Shown one piece after another: positions 1-4,576 of a stretch of DNA of 5,340 nt. The translations under genes were made by a program, and so were the position numbers. The stretch lies in NCBI GenBank assembly GCA_049642705.1, contig JBARPB010000033.1, positions 1 through 5,340 of the forward strand, given 5' to 3'. Within the stretch, counting starts at the first letter, position 1. Every line of letters begins with the position of its first letter. This DNA is from CAZYPU01 sp049642705 (GTDB lineage: Bacteria; Omnitrophota; Gorgyraeia; JABMRN01; RBG-13-46-9). Under the pieces are notes generated by a model, which saw nothing but the letters and a program-made list of their open reading frames with translations, was not told the origin of the DNA and made no database searches.

Positions 1-31
1 AGGAGGTTATAAACATATTAACAGTTATCCA

Positions 32-63
32 CAAAAAGAAAAAGGTGCCCAAAAAGAAAAAGG
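32..63. repeat. Two 14-bp direct repeats, period 18
   Basis: The 14-base unit CAAAAAGAAAAAGG occurs perfectly at 32-45 and 50-63, separated by TGCC. It follows a perfect DnaA-box-like TTATCCACA at 25-33. Together with the 25-bp repeats just downstream, this resembles the multiple short repeats at the ends of some insertion sequences such as the IS21 family. No transposase is present in the window to prove it, so the identity is an inference. Confidence 0.55.
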
Positions 64-71
64 ACTACTAC

Positions 72-121
72 TAAAACTGGACATTTCTAAGTGTGTTAAA
101 ACCGGACATTTCTAAATGTGC
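72..121. repeat. Tandem direct repeat of ~24 bp (GGACATTTCTAA type)
   Basis: Two adjacent copies with a 25-base period, 72-95 and 97-120, differ at only two positions. The shared core is GGACATTTCTAA preceded by TAAAAC. They lie immediately upstream of the rpsU promoter, whose -35 begins about 23 bases further on. They could be transposase-binding repeats of an insertion-sequence end, or operator half-sites for a regulator of rpsU. The first fits the neighbouring 14-bp repeats better. No coding sequence was supported in bases 1-315. Confidence 0.6.
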
Positions 122-143
122 TTGACACTGATTAAAATAGTTC

Positions 144-171
144 TTGACAAATGCAGGAAATGTGATATACT
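144..171 (+). promoter_or_regulatory. Strong sigma70-type promoter for rpsU
   Basis: A perfect -35 TTGACA (144-149) is followed after 16 bases by TATACT (166-171). TG at 163-164 makes it an extended -10. Transcription would start near 178, giving rpsU a leader of about 138 nt. A second CTTGACA lies at 121-127 but has no matching -10. The core is nearly the same as the promoter of the leftward gene at 4982-5269: both read TTGACAAAT, 13 variable bases, then TATACTTAC. Confidence 0.8.
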
Positions 172-177
172 TACACT

Positions 178-315
178 GCAAAAAGAGGTTCTTTCGGAGA
201 TTTGATTGGTTTTGCTAGCCCTTCCAGAGAGGTACACACCATCATTAAACTCGCAGATAAGCAACCCCTAATTCGTTTGTAACCCCTTTAAGCACTGGTA
301 GATAAAGAATATAAC
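178..315 (+). other. Untranslated leader of rpsU
   Basis: About 138 nt lie between the predicted transcription start and the rpsU ATG. The leader has no convincing gene. It holds a small hairpin (AAAGA 182-186 with TCTTT 190-194) and a repeated AACCCCT at 263-269 and 281-287. No good Shine-Dalgarno sequence precedes the rpsU ATG: the best candidate, GGTAGA at 297-302, is weak and too far away. A long leader with no clear ribosome-binding site suggests translational control, possibly by bS21 itself or by temperature. That is inference. Confidence 0.4.
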
Positions 316-480
316 ATGGCAAAGATAGAAATATACAATGAACGGGATTTTGAAAGGTCGTTAAAGCGCTTTAAAATGCGCTGTCTAAAAGAGGGTATTT
401 TCAGGGAGTGCCGCGAAAGGCGCCATTTTGTTAAACCATCACAAAAAAGGAGGGAAAAAGGGAAGAAAAAAAGAAGATAG
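316..480 (+). CDS. rpsU: 30S ribosomal protein bS21 (short form)
   Basis: This 54-residue protein belongs to the small ribosomal subunit, where bS21 sits near the 3' end of 16S rRNA and helps initiation on mRNAs. It begins MAKIEIYNERDFERSLKRFK and continues with a Cys-containing helix (RCLKEGIFRECRERRHF) and a Lys/Arg tail ending KKKRR. The pattern of an N-terminal beta strand, a LKRFK helix, a second RERR helix and a basic tail matches bS21, though E. coli S21 is 71 residues. The ATG is the only reasonable start, since no upstream in-frame start gives a bS21-like N-terminus. The absence of a clear Shine-Dalgarno is odd for a ribosomal protein. It is the first gene of a two-gene unit with the RRM protein 87 nt downstream. 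The identification is confident from the sequence pattern alone. Confidence 0.9.
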   Translation: MAKIEIYNERDFERSLKRFKMRCLKEGIFRECRERRHFVKPSQKRREKGKKKRR

Positions 481-511
481 GTATCGAATTGTTGTTTTTG
501 AAGAAACGAAG

Positions 512-545
512 TCCCGAGCACCCGCAGAGCGGGAAAAGCGAGGGA
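512..545 (+). other. Intergenic hairpin before the RRM gene
   Basis: CCCGC (521-525) pairs with GCGGG (529-533) across a 3-base AGA loop. An outer TCCC (512-515) can pair with GGGA (542-545) around internal loops. No T-run follows, so it is not a terminator. It ends six bases before the AAGGAG ribosome-binding site of the RRM gene (551-556), so it could be a processing site, an mRNA stabiliser or an autoregulatory site for the RNA-binding protein. It could also be a dispersed palindromic repeat. Confidence 0.5.
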
Positions 546-567
546 GCAAAAAGGAGAAAGTAAGACA

Positions 568-903
568 ATGGAACAAGTAAGTAAACTATATATAGGCAAC
601 TTGGATTACAACACGAGCGAAGACGAAATCAAGTCCCATTTTGAACAAAAAGGGATACAGACCAAATCGGTAACCCTTATAAAGGACAAATATACGGGAC
701 GAGCAAAAGGTTTTGGTTTTGTTGAGGTTGAATCGGAAGAAGTACTCCAGAAAGCTATCGAAGCCTTGGACGGCCAGGAGCTTAACGGAAGAAAACTTAC
801 GGTAAATAAAGCCAAGCCGCCAAGAGAGAGATCTGGTGGATCAGGATTCGGTGGCGGATCAGGATTCGGTGGCGGTGGAGGCGGAAGAGGCTCAAGATAC
901 TAA
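568..903 (+). CDS. Glycine-rich single-RRM RNA-binding protein
   Basis: This 111-residue protein is one RNA recognition motif plus a short glycine-rich tail, the layout of bacterial/cyanobacterial Rbp proteins. RNP2 is LYIGNL (7-12) and RNP1 is KGFGFVEV (47-54); the aromatic residues Tyr8, Phe49 and Phe51 that stack on RNA bases are present. The RRM ends near residue 82, and the tail from about 88 is almost entirely Gly, Ser, Phe and Arg, ending RGSRY. The start is supported by AAGGAG at 551-556, though the 11-nt gap is slightly long. It binds single-stranded RNA in the cytoplasm, probably acting as a chaperone or in cold adaptation. In cyanobacteria, rbp genes are linked with rpsU and cold-induced; the pairing here has the reverse order. 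It probably shares the rpsU promoter, and a strong terminator follows. Confidence 0.93.
   Translation: MEQVSKLYIGNLDYNTSEDEIKSHFEQKGIQTKSVTLIKDKYTGRAKGFGFVEVESEEVLQKAIEALDGQELNGRKLTVNKAKPPRERSGGSGFGGGSGFGGGGGGRGSRY
838..873 (+). repeat. Perfect 2 x 18-bp tandem repeat in the Gly-rich tail
   Basis: GGATCAGGATTCGGTGGC occurs twice with no gap (838-855 and 856-873), encoding GSGFGG twice. The copies are identical at the DNA level, synonymous positions included. That points to recent slippage, so the tail length is probably variable between strains. Confidence 0.9.
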
Positions 904-927
904 TTCTTAAGCGTCTTTAGCTAAACC

Positions 928-982
928 AAAAAGGCCTTTGACCCTTGACGATAAAAATGTCAAGGGTCAAGGGCCTTTTTTT
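928..982. terminator. Bidirectional intrinsic terminator between convergent units
   Basis: Arms 928-949 and 959-980 pair over 22 bp with a single G-U wobble, around the 9-nt loop GATAAAAAT. The right side runs into seven Ts (976-982) for the rightward rpsU-RRM transcript. The left side starts with five As (928-932), which give a U-run for the leftward transcript. The convergent leftward gene ends inside the right arm (stop at 967-969), so the hairpin encodes that gene's last residues. Confidence 0.93.
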
Positions 983-1911
983 ACAACGAAATCGCCGCCC
1001 GGCATTGGCGTGCACCTACTCGGGTACCATTCGACTTTGCCCGCCAGGAGCTTTCCGGCGCCGTTCCGGCCTAATTCGACCTTCAGCAGAGTCCCGTACT
1101 GGTATTTTTTCATTTTTGCGCCGGTGCAAAAATCCCCCAGTGAATACGCGAGAATTCTATTAATGCCTTCTATCGGCTCGGCGGTCACCGGTTGCGGGCA
1201 ATGAGGGTGGCTTGCTATGACGGCGTCGAATTTCCGGACTAATTCCCTTCCCAGTCTGACTATTTCCGGCCTCGGATAGAGTTCAAGTTCGTATCCGAAA
1301 TGCGGGTAGAGGAAATTAAACGCGCCCGGCCTGGCGTGGCGCTCTACTCCATCCAGCCTGCATACATAATCGCAAGGGCGGTTCGACCACATCGTGCCGG
1401 AAACCACTCTGAGGTCATCGTTTATATCCGCGTAAGGGCACTCATTCCACCCGAATACCCCAAAGCCCCGGGAGCGCAGCAGTTCCACGGACTCGAGGAA
1501 TACCTTTTTGCCGAAATCCCCGGCGTGATTGTTGGCAACGGAAATGTAGGTTTTCTCCGGTGGGAAAAAATCGGCAAGCGTATCTCTTATTTGCGGGGTG
1601 TGCGCCTGGTCGAACGGCACGGCCTTCGTTTGCGGTCCGGTAATGGTCCCCGCAAAATTTGCGATGAGGCAGTCGCTTCCGCTTGCGAACTGCCTTAAGT
1701 CCCGGTCGAATTTAACGCGGCCCCTCGGCGCCGGTACGATGTCGCCTACAAATACTACCTTATATTCCGGTTTAAGGCCTGCGTTGAATACATGGGAATT
1801 CGGGATAGGTTTGACGATTCCGGCGTTTTTCCTGCTTAAGCCAGTGATATTCCTTACCAGCCAGCTGATGCTTTCTCGCGCGTTGTAAGGCGTGCTTATG
1901 CCTGAAATCAT
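967..1911 (-). CDS. CapA-family (PGA_cap) metallophosphoesterase-like protein
   Basis: The 314-residue product matches the CapA/PgsA family of calcineurin-like phosphoesterase folds, known from poly-gamma-glutamate capsule synthesis and from many enzymes of unknown substrate. Motifs in order: VGDI (55-58), ANFAGTITG (84-92), SVANNHAGDFG (124-134), PHFG (203-206), SHPHCPQPV (234-242) and YSLGDF (256-261). The metal-binding Asp57, Asn128-His129, His204, and His235/His237 are kept. The usual Glu of the NLEG/NFEG motif is Ala87, which may lower activity. No signal peptide or membrane segment is visible; about 50 residues precede the fold. Its ATG overlaps the plsC stop by 4 bases (ATGA) and has no Shine-Dalgarno site, so it is probably translated by coupling to plsC. 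The stop lies in the terminator hairpin. The GC content is high. A capsule role is not shown by the neighbours; the substrate is unknown. Confidence 0.85.
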   Translation of the reverse strand: MISGISTPYNARESISWLVRNITGLSRKNAGIVKPIPNSHVFNAGLKPEYKVVFVGDIVPAPRGRVKFDRDLRQFASGSDCLIANFAGTITGPQTKAVPFDQAHTPQIRDTLADFFPPEKTYISVANNHAGDFGKKVFLESVELLRSRGFGVFGWNECPYADINDDLRVVSGTMWSNRPCDYVCRLDGVERHARPGAFNFLYPHFGYELELYPRPEIVRLGRELVRKFDAVIASHPHCPQPVTAEPIEGINRILAYSLGDFCTGAKMKKYQYGTLLKVELGRNGAGKLLAGKVEWYPSRCTPMPGGDFVVKKGP

Positions 1912-2636
1912 TGGGCGTGAATAGCGGCGTCCTTTAATTTTGCATGTACAATACTCCTCAGGCGAGCGAAGTCACCGACTTTGAAATTCTCTGTATCAAC
2001 CGGAGGAAGTATTGCTATGGTGCCGGATACCTTTGTTTTGAAAATCCAGCTTCCTTTGGGTATCGCCTCCCTCGTGCCGCTTATAGATATCGGGAGGATG
2101 GCTTTCTTTTCTTTTATGGCGAGCTTAAACGCGCCGTTCTGGAATTCGCTTATTTCGCCCGTACTGCTGCGGGTGCCTTCCGGGAAGAACAATACGGATA
2201 TGCCCTTCCTGAGCCAGCCGGCGGCTTCCCGGTAAACCTTTTTAACGCTTCCGAAGCGCCCCCGCGAAAGCCTGATGTGCCTGCCGAGCGAGAGGCACCA
2301 CCCCAAAAACGGCACCTTAAACAGGCTTTCTTTTGCCACCCATTTGAATTGCATGTGGGTTTTATATATGACTGCGATATCGGCCATGCTTTGATGGTTG
2401 GCAACCATCACGTATGCCCGGCGCGTGTCGATATTTTCCAGGCCGCGCACCTTTACATTCCAGTACGGGTTTAAACCGATGACGGCATCGGCCCACCAGT
2501 AGCACTGCGCGTGAACGACTTTTCTTTTCTTGTCAAAAGGGAAAAGGACTATCGTAAAGAAAAGGTCTACGAAAAAAACAAGGATTGTCAGCGCCGCGCC
2601 GGCTATCCATATTGCCAGTGATATTATGGCTTGCAT
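1908..2636 (-). CDS. plsC: 1-acyl-sn-glycerol-3-phosphate acyltransferase (PlsC family)
   Basis: This 242-residue enzyme would acylate lysophosphatidic acid at sn-2 to make phosphatidic acid at the inner membrane. All family blocks are visible: NHQSMAD (80-86, the catalytic H-x4-D), a KVPFLGW block (107-113), FPEGTRS (151-157, glycerol-phosphate binding) and LPISISGT (181-188). Residues 4-34 form one hydrophobic N-terminal membrane segment, as usual. Length is normal. The ATG is the first in-frame start after a TAA six codons upstream. It lies about 8 nt below a predicted extended -10, leaving no Shine-Dalgarno, so it is either read from an almost leaderless message or from the longer operon message. 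It follows a 36-residue peptide gene by 35 nt and overlaps the CapA-like gene by 4 nt. Some PlsC homologues acylate other lysolipids, so substrate is by family. Confidence 0.93.
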   Translation of the reverse strand: MQAIISLAIWIAGAALTILVFFVDLFFTIVLFPFDKKRKVVHAQCYWWADAVIGLNPYWNVKVRGLENIDTRRAYVMVANHQSMADIAVIYKTHMQFKWVAKESLFKVPFLGWCLSLGRHIRLSRGRFGSVKKVYREAAGWLRKGISVLFFPEGTRSSTGEISEFQNGAFKLAIKEKKAILPISISGTREAIPKGSWIFKTKVSGTIAILPPVDTENFKVGDFARLRSIVHAKLKDAAIHAQ

Positions 2637-2650
2637 TTTATTTATTACAT

Positions 2651-2659
2651 ATTATACCA
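2651..2659 (-). promoter_or_regulatory. Possible extended -10 just upstream of plsC
   Basis: On the minus strand TGGTATAAT gives a perfect TATAAT (2651-2656) with the TGn extension (2657-2659). No good -35 is visible at 16-18 bases. A start near 2644 would leave only about 8 nt before the plsC ATG, hence a nearly leaderless mRNA. The motif may also be chance in an AT-rich 35-nt gap inside the operon. Confidence 0.4.
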
Positions 2660-2671
2660 CAAAAATATACG

Positions 2672-2782
2672 TCATTTCTTTTTCTTTTTAGAGGCCTTGA
2701 GACGGCTTTTATAAATATCCCTCCTCTCCCTGATGAGCCTCGATATGTTCTTCTGCCTTCTTGTAATTCTTTCCCTCGGCAT
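2672..2782 (-). CDS. 36-residue highly basic peptide, uncharacterised
   Basis: I do not recognise this gene. It encodes 36 residues starting MPRERITRRQKNISRLIRER and ending in KKKKK, with 17 Lys/Arg against 3 Asp/Glu, so net charge is about +14. An excellent Shine-Dalgarno, TAAGGAGAT (2788-2796), sits 7 nt before the ATG. The stop is followed 35 nt later by plsC, and the ATG lies 34 nt below the stop of the Fn3-like gene. The spacing and ribosome-binding site are what one expects for a real operon member; the start and stop fit the gap exactly. The composition (helix-forming, Arg/Lys-rich, lysine tail) is like small ribosomal or nucleic-acid-binding proteins. It has no hydrophobic segment, so it is not a membrane peptide. 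Function unknown; reality likely but unproven without conservation data. Confidence 0.7.
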   Translation of the reverse strand: MPRERITRRQKNISRLIRERRDIYKSRLKASKKKKK

Positions 2783-2816
2783 TACTTATCTCCTTACGCT
2801 ATACAAGACGCTCTAC

Positions 2817-3212
2817 TTATTTTCGGATAACCTCAAAAGTCCAGCGGTTATCCGCGCTCCAGTCGCGCGTTTTTTCGCTGCGCTGTTTCACCTGCCATGA
2901 ATACAGCTGTCCGGGTTTGAATGTTTCGGCGGGAACTTCCAGCTTTAAAACGGTCGGCTCGAGGTTTTCCCTGAGAACGACATCATAACTAAAGCCCTTG
3001 TAGAGTTCGAACCTGAAGGCGCTTCTTCCGCCGCCCGGGGATGGGCTGCTCTTCCATTTGAAAGTAAGGTTTTCTTTCTCGCTTAAATCGACTATCGCCT
3101 CACTCTTGGGGTGCCTATAGCGGACCTTTGGCGTGCTCTGCATGTTGCTGCCTGCCCATACAGCCGCCGTTACAAGAACAAATGCCAGTGTAAACAGCAA
3201 TACCTTCTTCAT
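2817..3212 (-). CDS. Exported Fn3/Ig-like domain protein
   Basis: This 131-residue protein has a clear signal peptide, MKKVLLFTLAFVLVTAAVWA with cleavage after Ala20 (AWA type AVWA|GS). No lipobox Cys is present, so the mature protein of about 111 residues should be soluble in the periplasm or outside. Residues 29-131 look like one beta-sandwich of the fibronectin III/Ig-like kind: a proline-containing first strand (RYRHPKSEAIVDL), LTFKW, RFELYK, LKLEVPAE, then LYSWQVKQRSEKTRDWS and RWTFEVIRK, where the W(Q/R)V and W-S-x-x-RWTF pattern is typical. No catalytic motif was seen. Start is fixed by AAAGGAGG (3220-3227), 7 nt before the ATG, overlapping the stop of the preceding gene. It probably binds or scaffolds an envelope component; the partner is unknown. 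Confidence 0.75.
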   Translation of the reverse strand: MKKVLLFTLAFVLVTAAVWAGSNMQSTPKVRYRHPKSEAIVDLSEKENLTFKWKSSPSPGGGRSAFRFELYKGFSYDVVLRENLEPTVLKLEVPAETFKPGQLYSWQVKQRSEKTRDWSADNRWTFEVIRK

Positions 3213-3213
3213 T

Positions 3214-3235
3214 TAAACACCTCCTTTACTTTGGG
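3214..3235 (-). repeat. 22-nt repeated translation-initiation region, copy 1
   Basis: This stretch carries the ribosome-binding site of the Fn3-like gene plus the stop of the preceding gene. It matches 3512-3533 at 21 of 22 positions (T3227 versus C3525). On the minus strand the shared core reads CCCAAAGT(A/G)AAGGAGGTG then TTTA. The second copy serves the zinc-finger gene. Confidence 0.85.
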
Positions 3236-3510
3236 GCTTCTTTCTTTGGCATATCAAACACACCTCTCAAGGCGTCTTGGCAATTTCTACAATGGGTTAT
3301 ATGTCTATCTATAGCTTTCTTCTTTTTACCTTTTATTCTTCCTTCTGTGTAGTCTATAAATGTTTTTGGAGATGGGCAGGTGAACACAGTAGTTTCTTTG
3401 TTTGGCTTTTCTTTAGGAGACTTCCGTAATGACTTATAGAAAAAATAGATAAAATAAAGTACTACTATCAATACTGCTATTCGCATCAGAAAGAATACTA
3501 TCCCCATCAC
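3226..3510 (-). CDS. Membrane-anchored zinc-finger (zf-HC2-like) protein
   Basis: The 94-residue product has one membrane segment near residues 4-25 followed by a basic stretch (KSLRKSPKEK, 26-35), which by the positive-inside rule puts the C-terminal part in the cytoplasm. Residues 43-85 resemble the anti-sigma zinc-finger family: Cys45, then FIDYTEGRIKGKKKKAIDRH, and H70-x3-C74-x2-C77. In classical anti-sigma factors the zinc finger precedes the membrane segment; here the order is reversed, so partner binding may differ. No sigma factor gene lies in the window. The first codon is GTG (3510), 7 nt after AAGGAGG (3518-3524); the next codon is ATG (3507), an alternative start 10 nt away. The gene is AT-rich compared with its downstream neighbours and is bracketed by a 22-nt direct repeat, which suggests later acquisition. 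Confidence 0.7.
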   Translation of the reverse strand: MMGIVFFLMRIAVLIVVLYFIYFFYKSLRKSPKEKPNKETTVFTCPSPKTFIDYTEGRIKGKKKKAIDRHITHCRNCQDALRGVFDMPKKEAPK

Positions 3511-3511
3511 C

Positions 3512-3533
3512 TAAACACCTCCTTCACTTTGGG
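3512..3533 (-). repeat. 22-nt repeated translation-initiation region, copy 2
   Basis: The second copy supplies the ribosome-binding site of the zinc-finger gene. The two copies are direct repeats 298 bp apart, so recombination between them would remove exactly the zinc-finger gene and leave the Fn3-like gene behind the same ribosome-binding site. In one frame this copy also ends Pro-Lys-stop, as the real gene end in copy 1 does, hinting at an old tandem duplication. Confidence 0.85.
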
Positions 3534-3537
3534 ATGC

Positions 3538-3543
3538 ATTATA
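3538..3543 (-). promoter_or_regulatory. Possible -10 element for the leftward operon
   Basis: On the minus strand TATAAT is perfect, placed 28 bases before the GTG start of the zinc-finger gene, which would give a start near 3531. No recognisable -35 lies 15-18 bases upstream. The hexamer straddles the outer end of the left inverted repeat: two bases come from the repeat and four from the flank. It may therefore be a junction-created promoter. Confidence 0.45.
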
Positions 3544-3600
3544 CCTTGTACCGTTTAAGATTCTCTATTCCTGCCTGCCGGCAGGCAGGCAACCTGTCCC
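3542..3600. repeat. Left inverted repeat of a 1.07-kb unit
   Basis: TACCTTGTACCGTTTAAGA (3542-3560) and AACCTGTCCC (3591-3600) are inverted copies of bases 4597-4615 and 4577-4586. When the 20 bases 3571-3590 are left out, the remaining 39 bases align to the right arm without gaps at 35 of 39 positions. Outer ends point away from the methyltransferase gene, so the two arms bracket it. The GGGACAGGTT end recalls dispersed REP-like repeats, but this is from memory only. Confidence 0.8.
3570..3589. repeat. Perfect 20-bp GC palindrome
   Basis: CCTGCCTGCCGGCAGGCAGG is a perfect 20-base palindrome centred between 3579 and 3580, in otherwise AT-rich DNA. The opposite arm of the inverted repeat lacks it exactly, so it appears to have been inserted. 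No T-run follows on either strand, so it is not a standard terminator. Confidence 0.9.
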
Positions 3601-3768
3601 TGTTCTAAAATTATACCTCTTAAAACAAAAATCCCCAAGCATTTTTTGCAAGTCTGAAAAAAAACGTGCATTTCGACGTACCTAAGTAAGACCCCCCTCA
3701 TGTTTTTTTAAAAGATATGCCCGCAAAATCGACTTTTTTACGTCTATATATATTATGCGTGTATAGAC
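3601..3768. other. Non-coding AT-rich stretch inside the unit
   Basis: No gene was found in these 168 bases. On the minus strand, directly after the methyltransferase stop, GTCTATA (3742-3748) pairs with TATAGAC (3762-3768) around a 13-nt loop, but no T-run follows at once. Further down, ACGT (3676-3679) and ACGT (3664-3667) could form a short stem followed by eight Ts (3657-3664 on the minus strand), a weak candidate terminator. The sequence contains runs of A, T and C typical of decayed or repeat DNA. Confidence 0.4.
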
Positions 3769-4488
3769 TTAGTTAACTCTTATTATGCCTAGATGTTTCC
3801 TAATAAATTTTAAAATACACCATTCAAAGTTATAGTTTTTCACAGCTATTTGAAATGCCTCATATACAGGATGAGGGTGTTCTCTCGAAGCTTCATCGCC
3901 AAGGCCGAGTTTTAAATCTACATCATGAACTAAAATGAACCCTCCTGATCTTATGATTCGCAAACCATTTTCGATATCAGCCAATGCAGCTTCAAACATA
4001 TGAGCACCATCAACTAAATAAACACCAACACTTCGTTTCCGTTCTACTGCAATTCGAGGTACAGCGCTTTGTGAATCTTCACATATAAGATCGAACCTAT
4101 CATCTTCTAAGCCAATCAATTTTATATTTTTCCTTGCTATATTAGGAAAACTTTTGGGTATGCCTTCCCCATTATCTATGCATATCAATCGCCCTTTGCC
4201 ATTTTCAATTAAACCTTTAGCAATTCCTACAGCAGTTCCTCCAGCGTTAGTCCCAATTTCAACAACAATATCAGGTTTATAAAATTTTACAAATGCATGC
4301 ATCCACCTTCCATACCTCGGGTGCTCTTTACTTCTACCACGCAATCGAGGGGTAGGCCCTTGAAAATTTGGAAGTGGGTCTTCCGGTAAGGATAGAAAAA
4401 GCTGAAATAATTCCCTGTCCAGTTTTAGAGGTCCTTCAATTCTGGCATTCATGGTTAGTCTTAAGATAATATTCTCGAGCATCTTCAT
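3769..4488 (-). CDS. Class I SAM-dependent methyltransferase (Methyltransf_24 type)
   Basis: The 239-residue protein has a Rossmann methyltransferase core: motif I VVEIGTNAGGT (75-85) for S-adenosylmethionine, an acidic strand end LICIDN (101-106), VYLVDGAHMFEAALADIE (156-173) and GGFILVHD (182-189). The paired DGxH and HD signatures are typical of the Methyltransf_24/CmcI-like group, which often methylates sugars, antibiotics or polyketides and may bind a metal through these residues. The substrate is unknown. The start is ambiguous: ATG at 4488 is 4 nt after AAAGG (4493-4497), and ATG at 4482 is 10 nt after it; two residues separate them. It is the only gene between inverted repeats and is much more AT-rich than plsC/CapA, signs of transfer. 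It reads alone and is not visibly linked to the operon at 967-3510. Confidence 0.85.
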   Translation of the reverse strand: MKMLENIILRLTMNARIEGPLKLDRELFQLFLSLPEDPLPNFQGPTPRLRGRSKEHPRYGRWMHAFVKFYKPDIVVEIGTNAGGTAVGIAKGLIENGKGRLICIDNGEGIPKSFPNIARKNIKLIGLEDDRFDLICEDSQSAVPRIAVERKRSVGVYLVDGAHMFEAALADIENGLRIIRSGGFILVHDVDLKLGLGDEASREHPHPVYEAFQIAVKNYNFEWCILKFIRKHLGIIRVN

Positions 4489-4508
4489 CTCACCTTTTTA
4501 TTCTTCAT

Positions 4509-4517
4509 ATTATCACA
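4509..4517 (-). promoter_or_regulatory. Possible extended -10 of the methyltransferase gene
   Basis: On the minus strand TGTGATAAT gives TGn plus GATAAT (4509-4514), with transcription predicted near 4502, about 14 nt before the ATG. The best -35 match is weak (TTGTCT, 15-base spacer). It lies inside the inverted-repeat unit, so the gene would carry its own promoter. Confidence 0.4.
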
Positions 4518-4576
4518 AGGGGCAATCAAAGACAAAGGGTTTTTAGAGGTAATCGGGACTTTTTTGACGAAGTTCG

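Noticed and set aside
25..33. Perfect DnaA box (TTATCCACA) suggesting an origin
   Set aside because: Only one box is present, with no AT-rich unwinding region, dnaA or dnaN in the window. A single match occurs easily by chance or in insertion-sequence ends.
3..74. Open frame ending HKKKKVPKKKKDYY-stop at the window edge
   Set aside because: No start, low-complexity lysine-rich content produced by the 14-bp DNA repeats, and no recognised domain. It could be a gene end but cannot be supported.
202..282. Possible leader peptide in the rpsU leader (TTG start, 26 codons)
   Set aside because: The nearest GGAG is only 2 nt away, the start is TTG, and there is no sign of a regulatory peptide (no residue run). 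Likely chance.
288..599. Leftward 103-residue open frame opposite rpsU and the RRM start
   Set aside because: It is antisense to the recognisable bS21 gene and to the beginning of the RRM gene, with no motif of its own.
967..1911. Several rightward open frames opposite the CapA-like gene
   Set aside because: They are shadows of a GC-rich real gene and carry no domain or ribosome-binding site; the leftward frame has family motifs.
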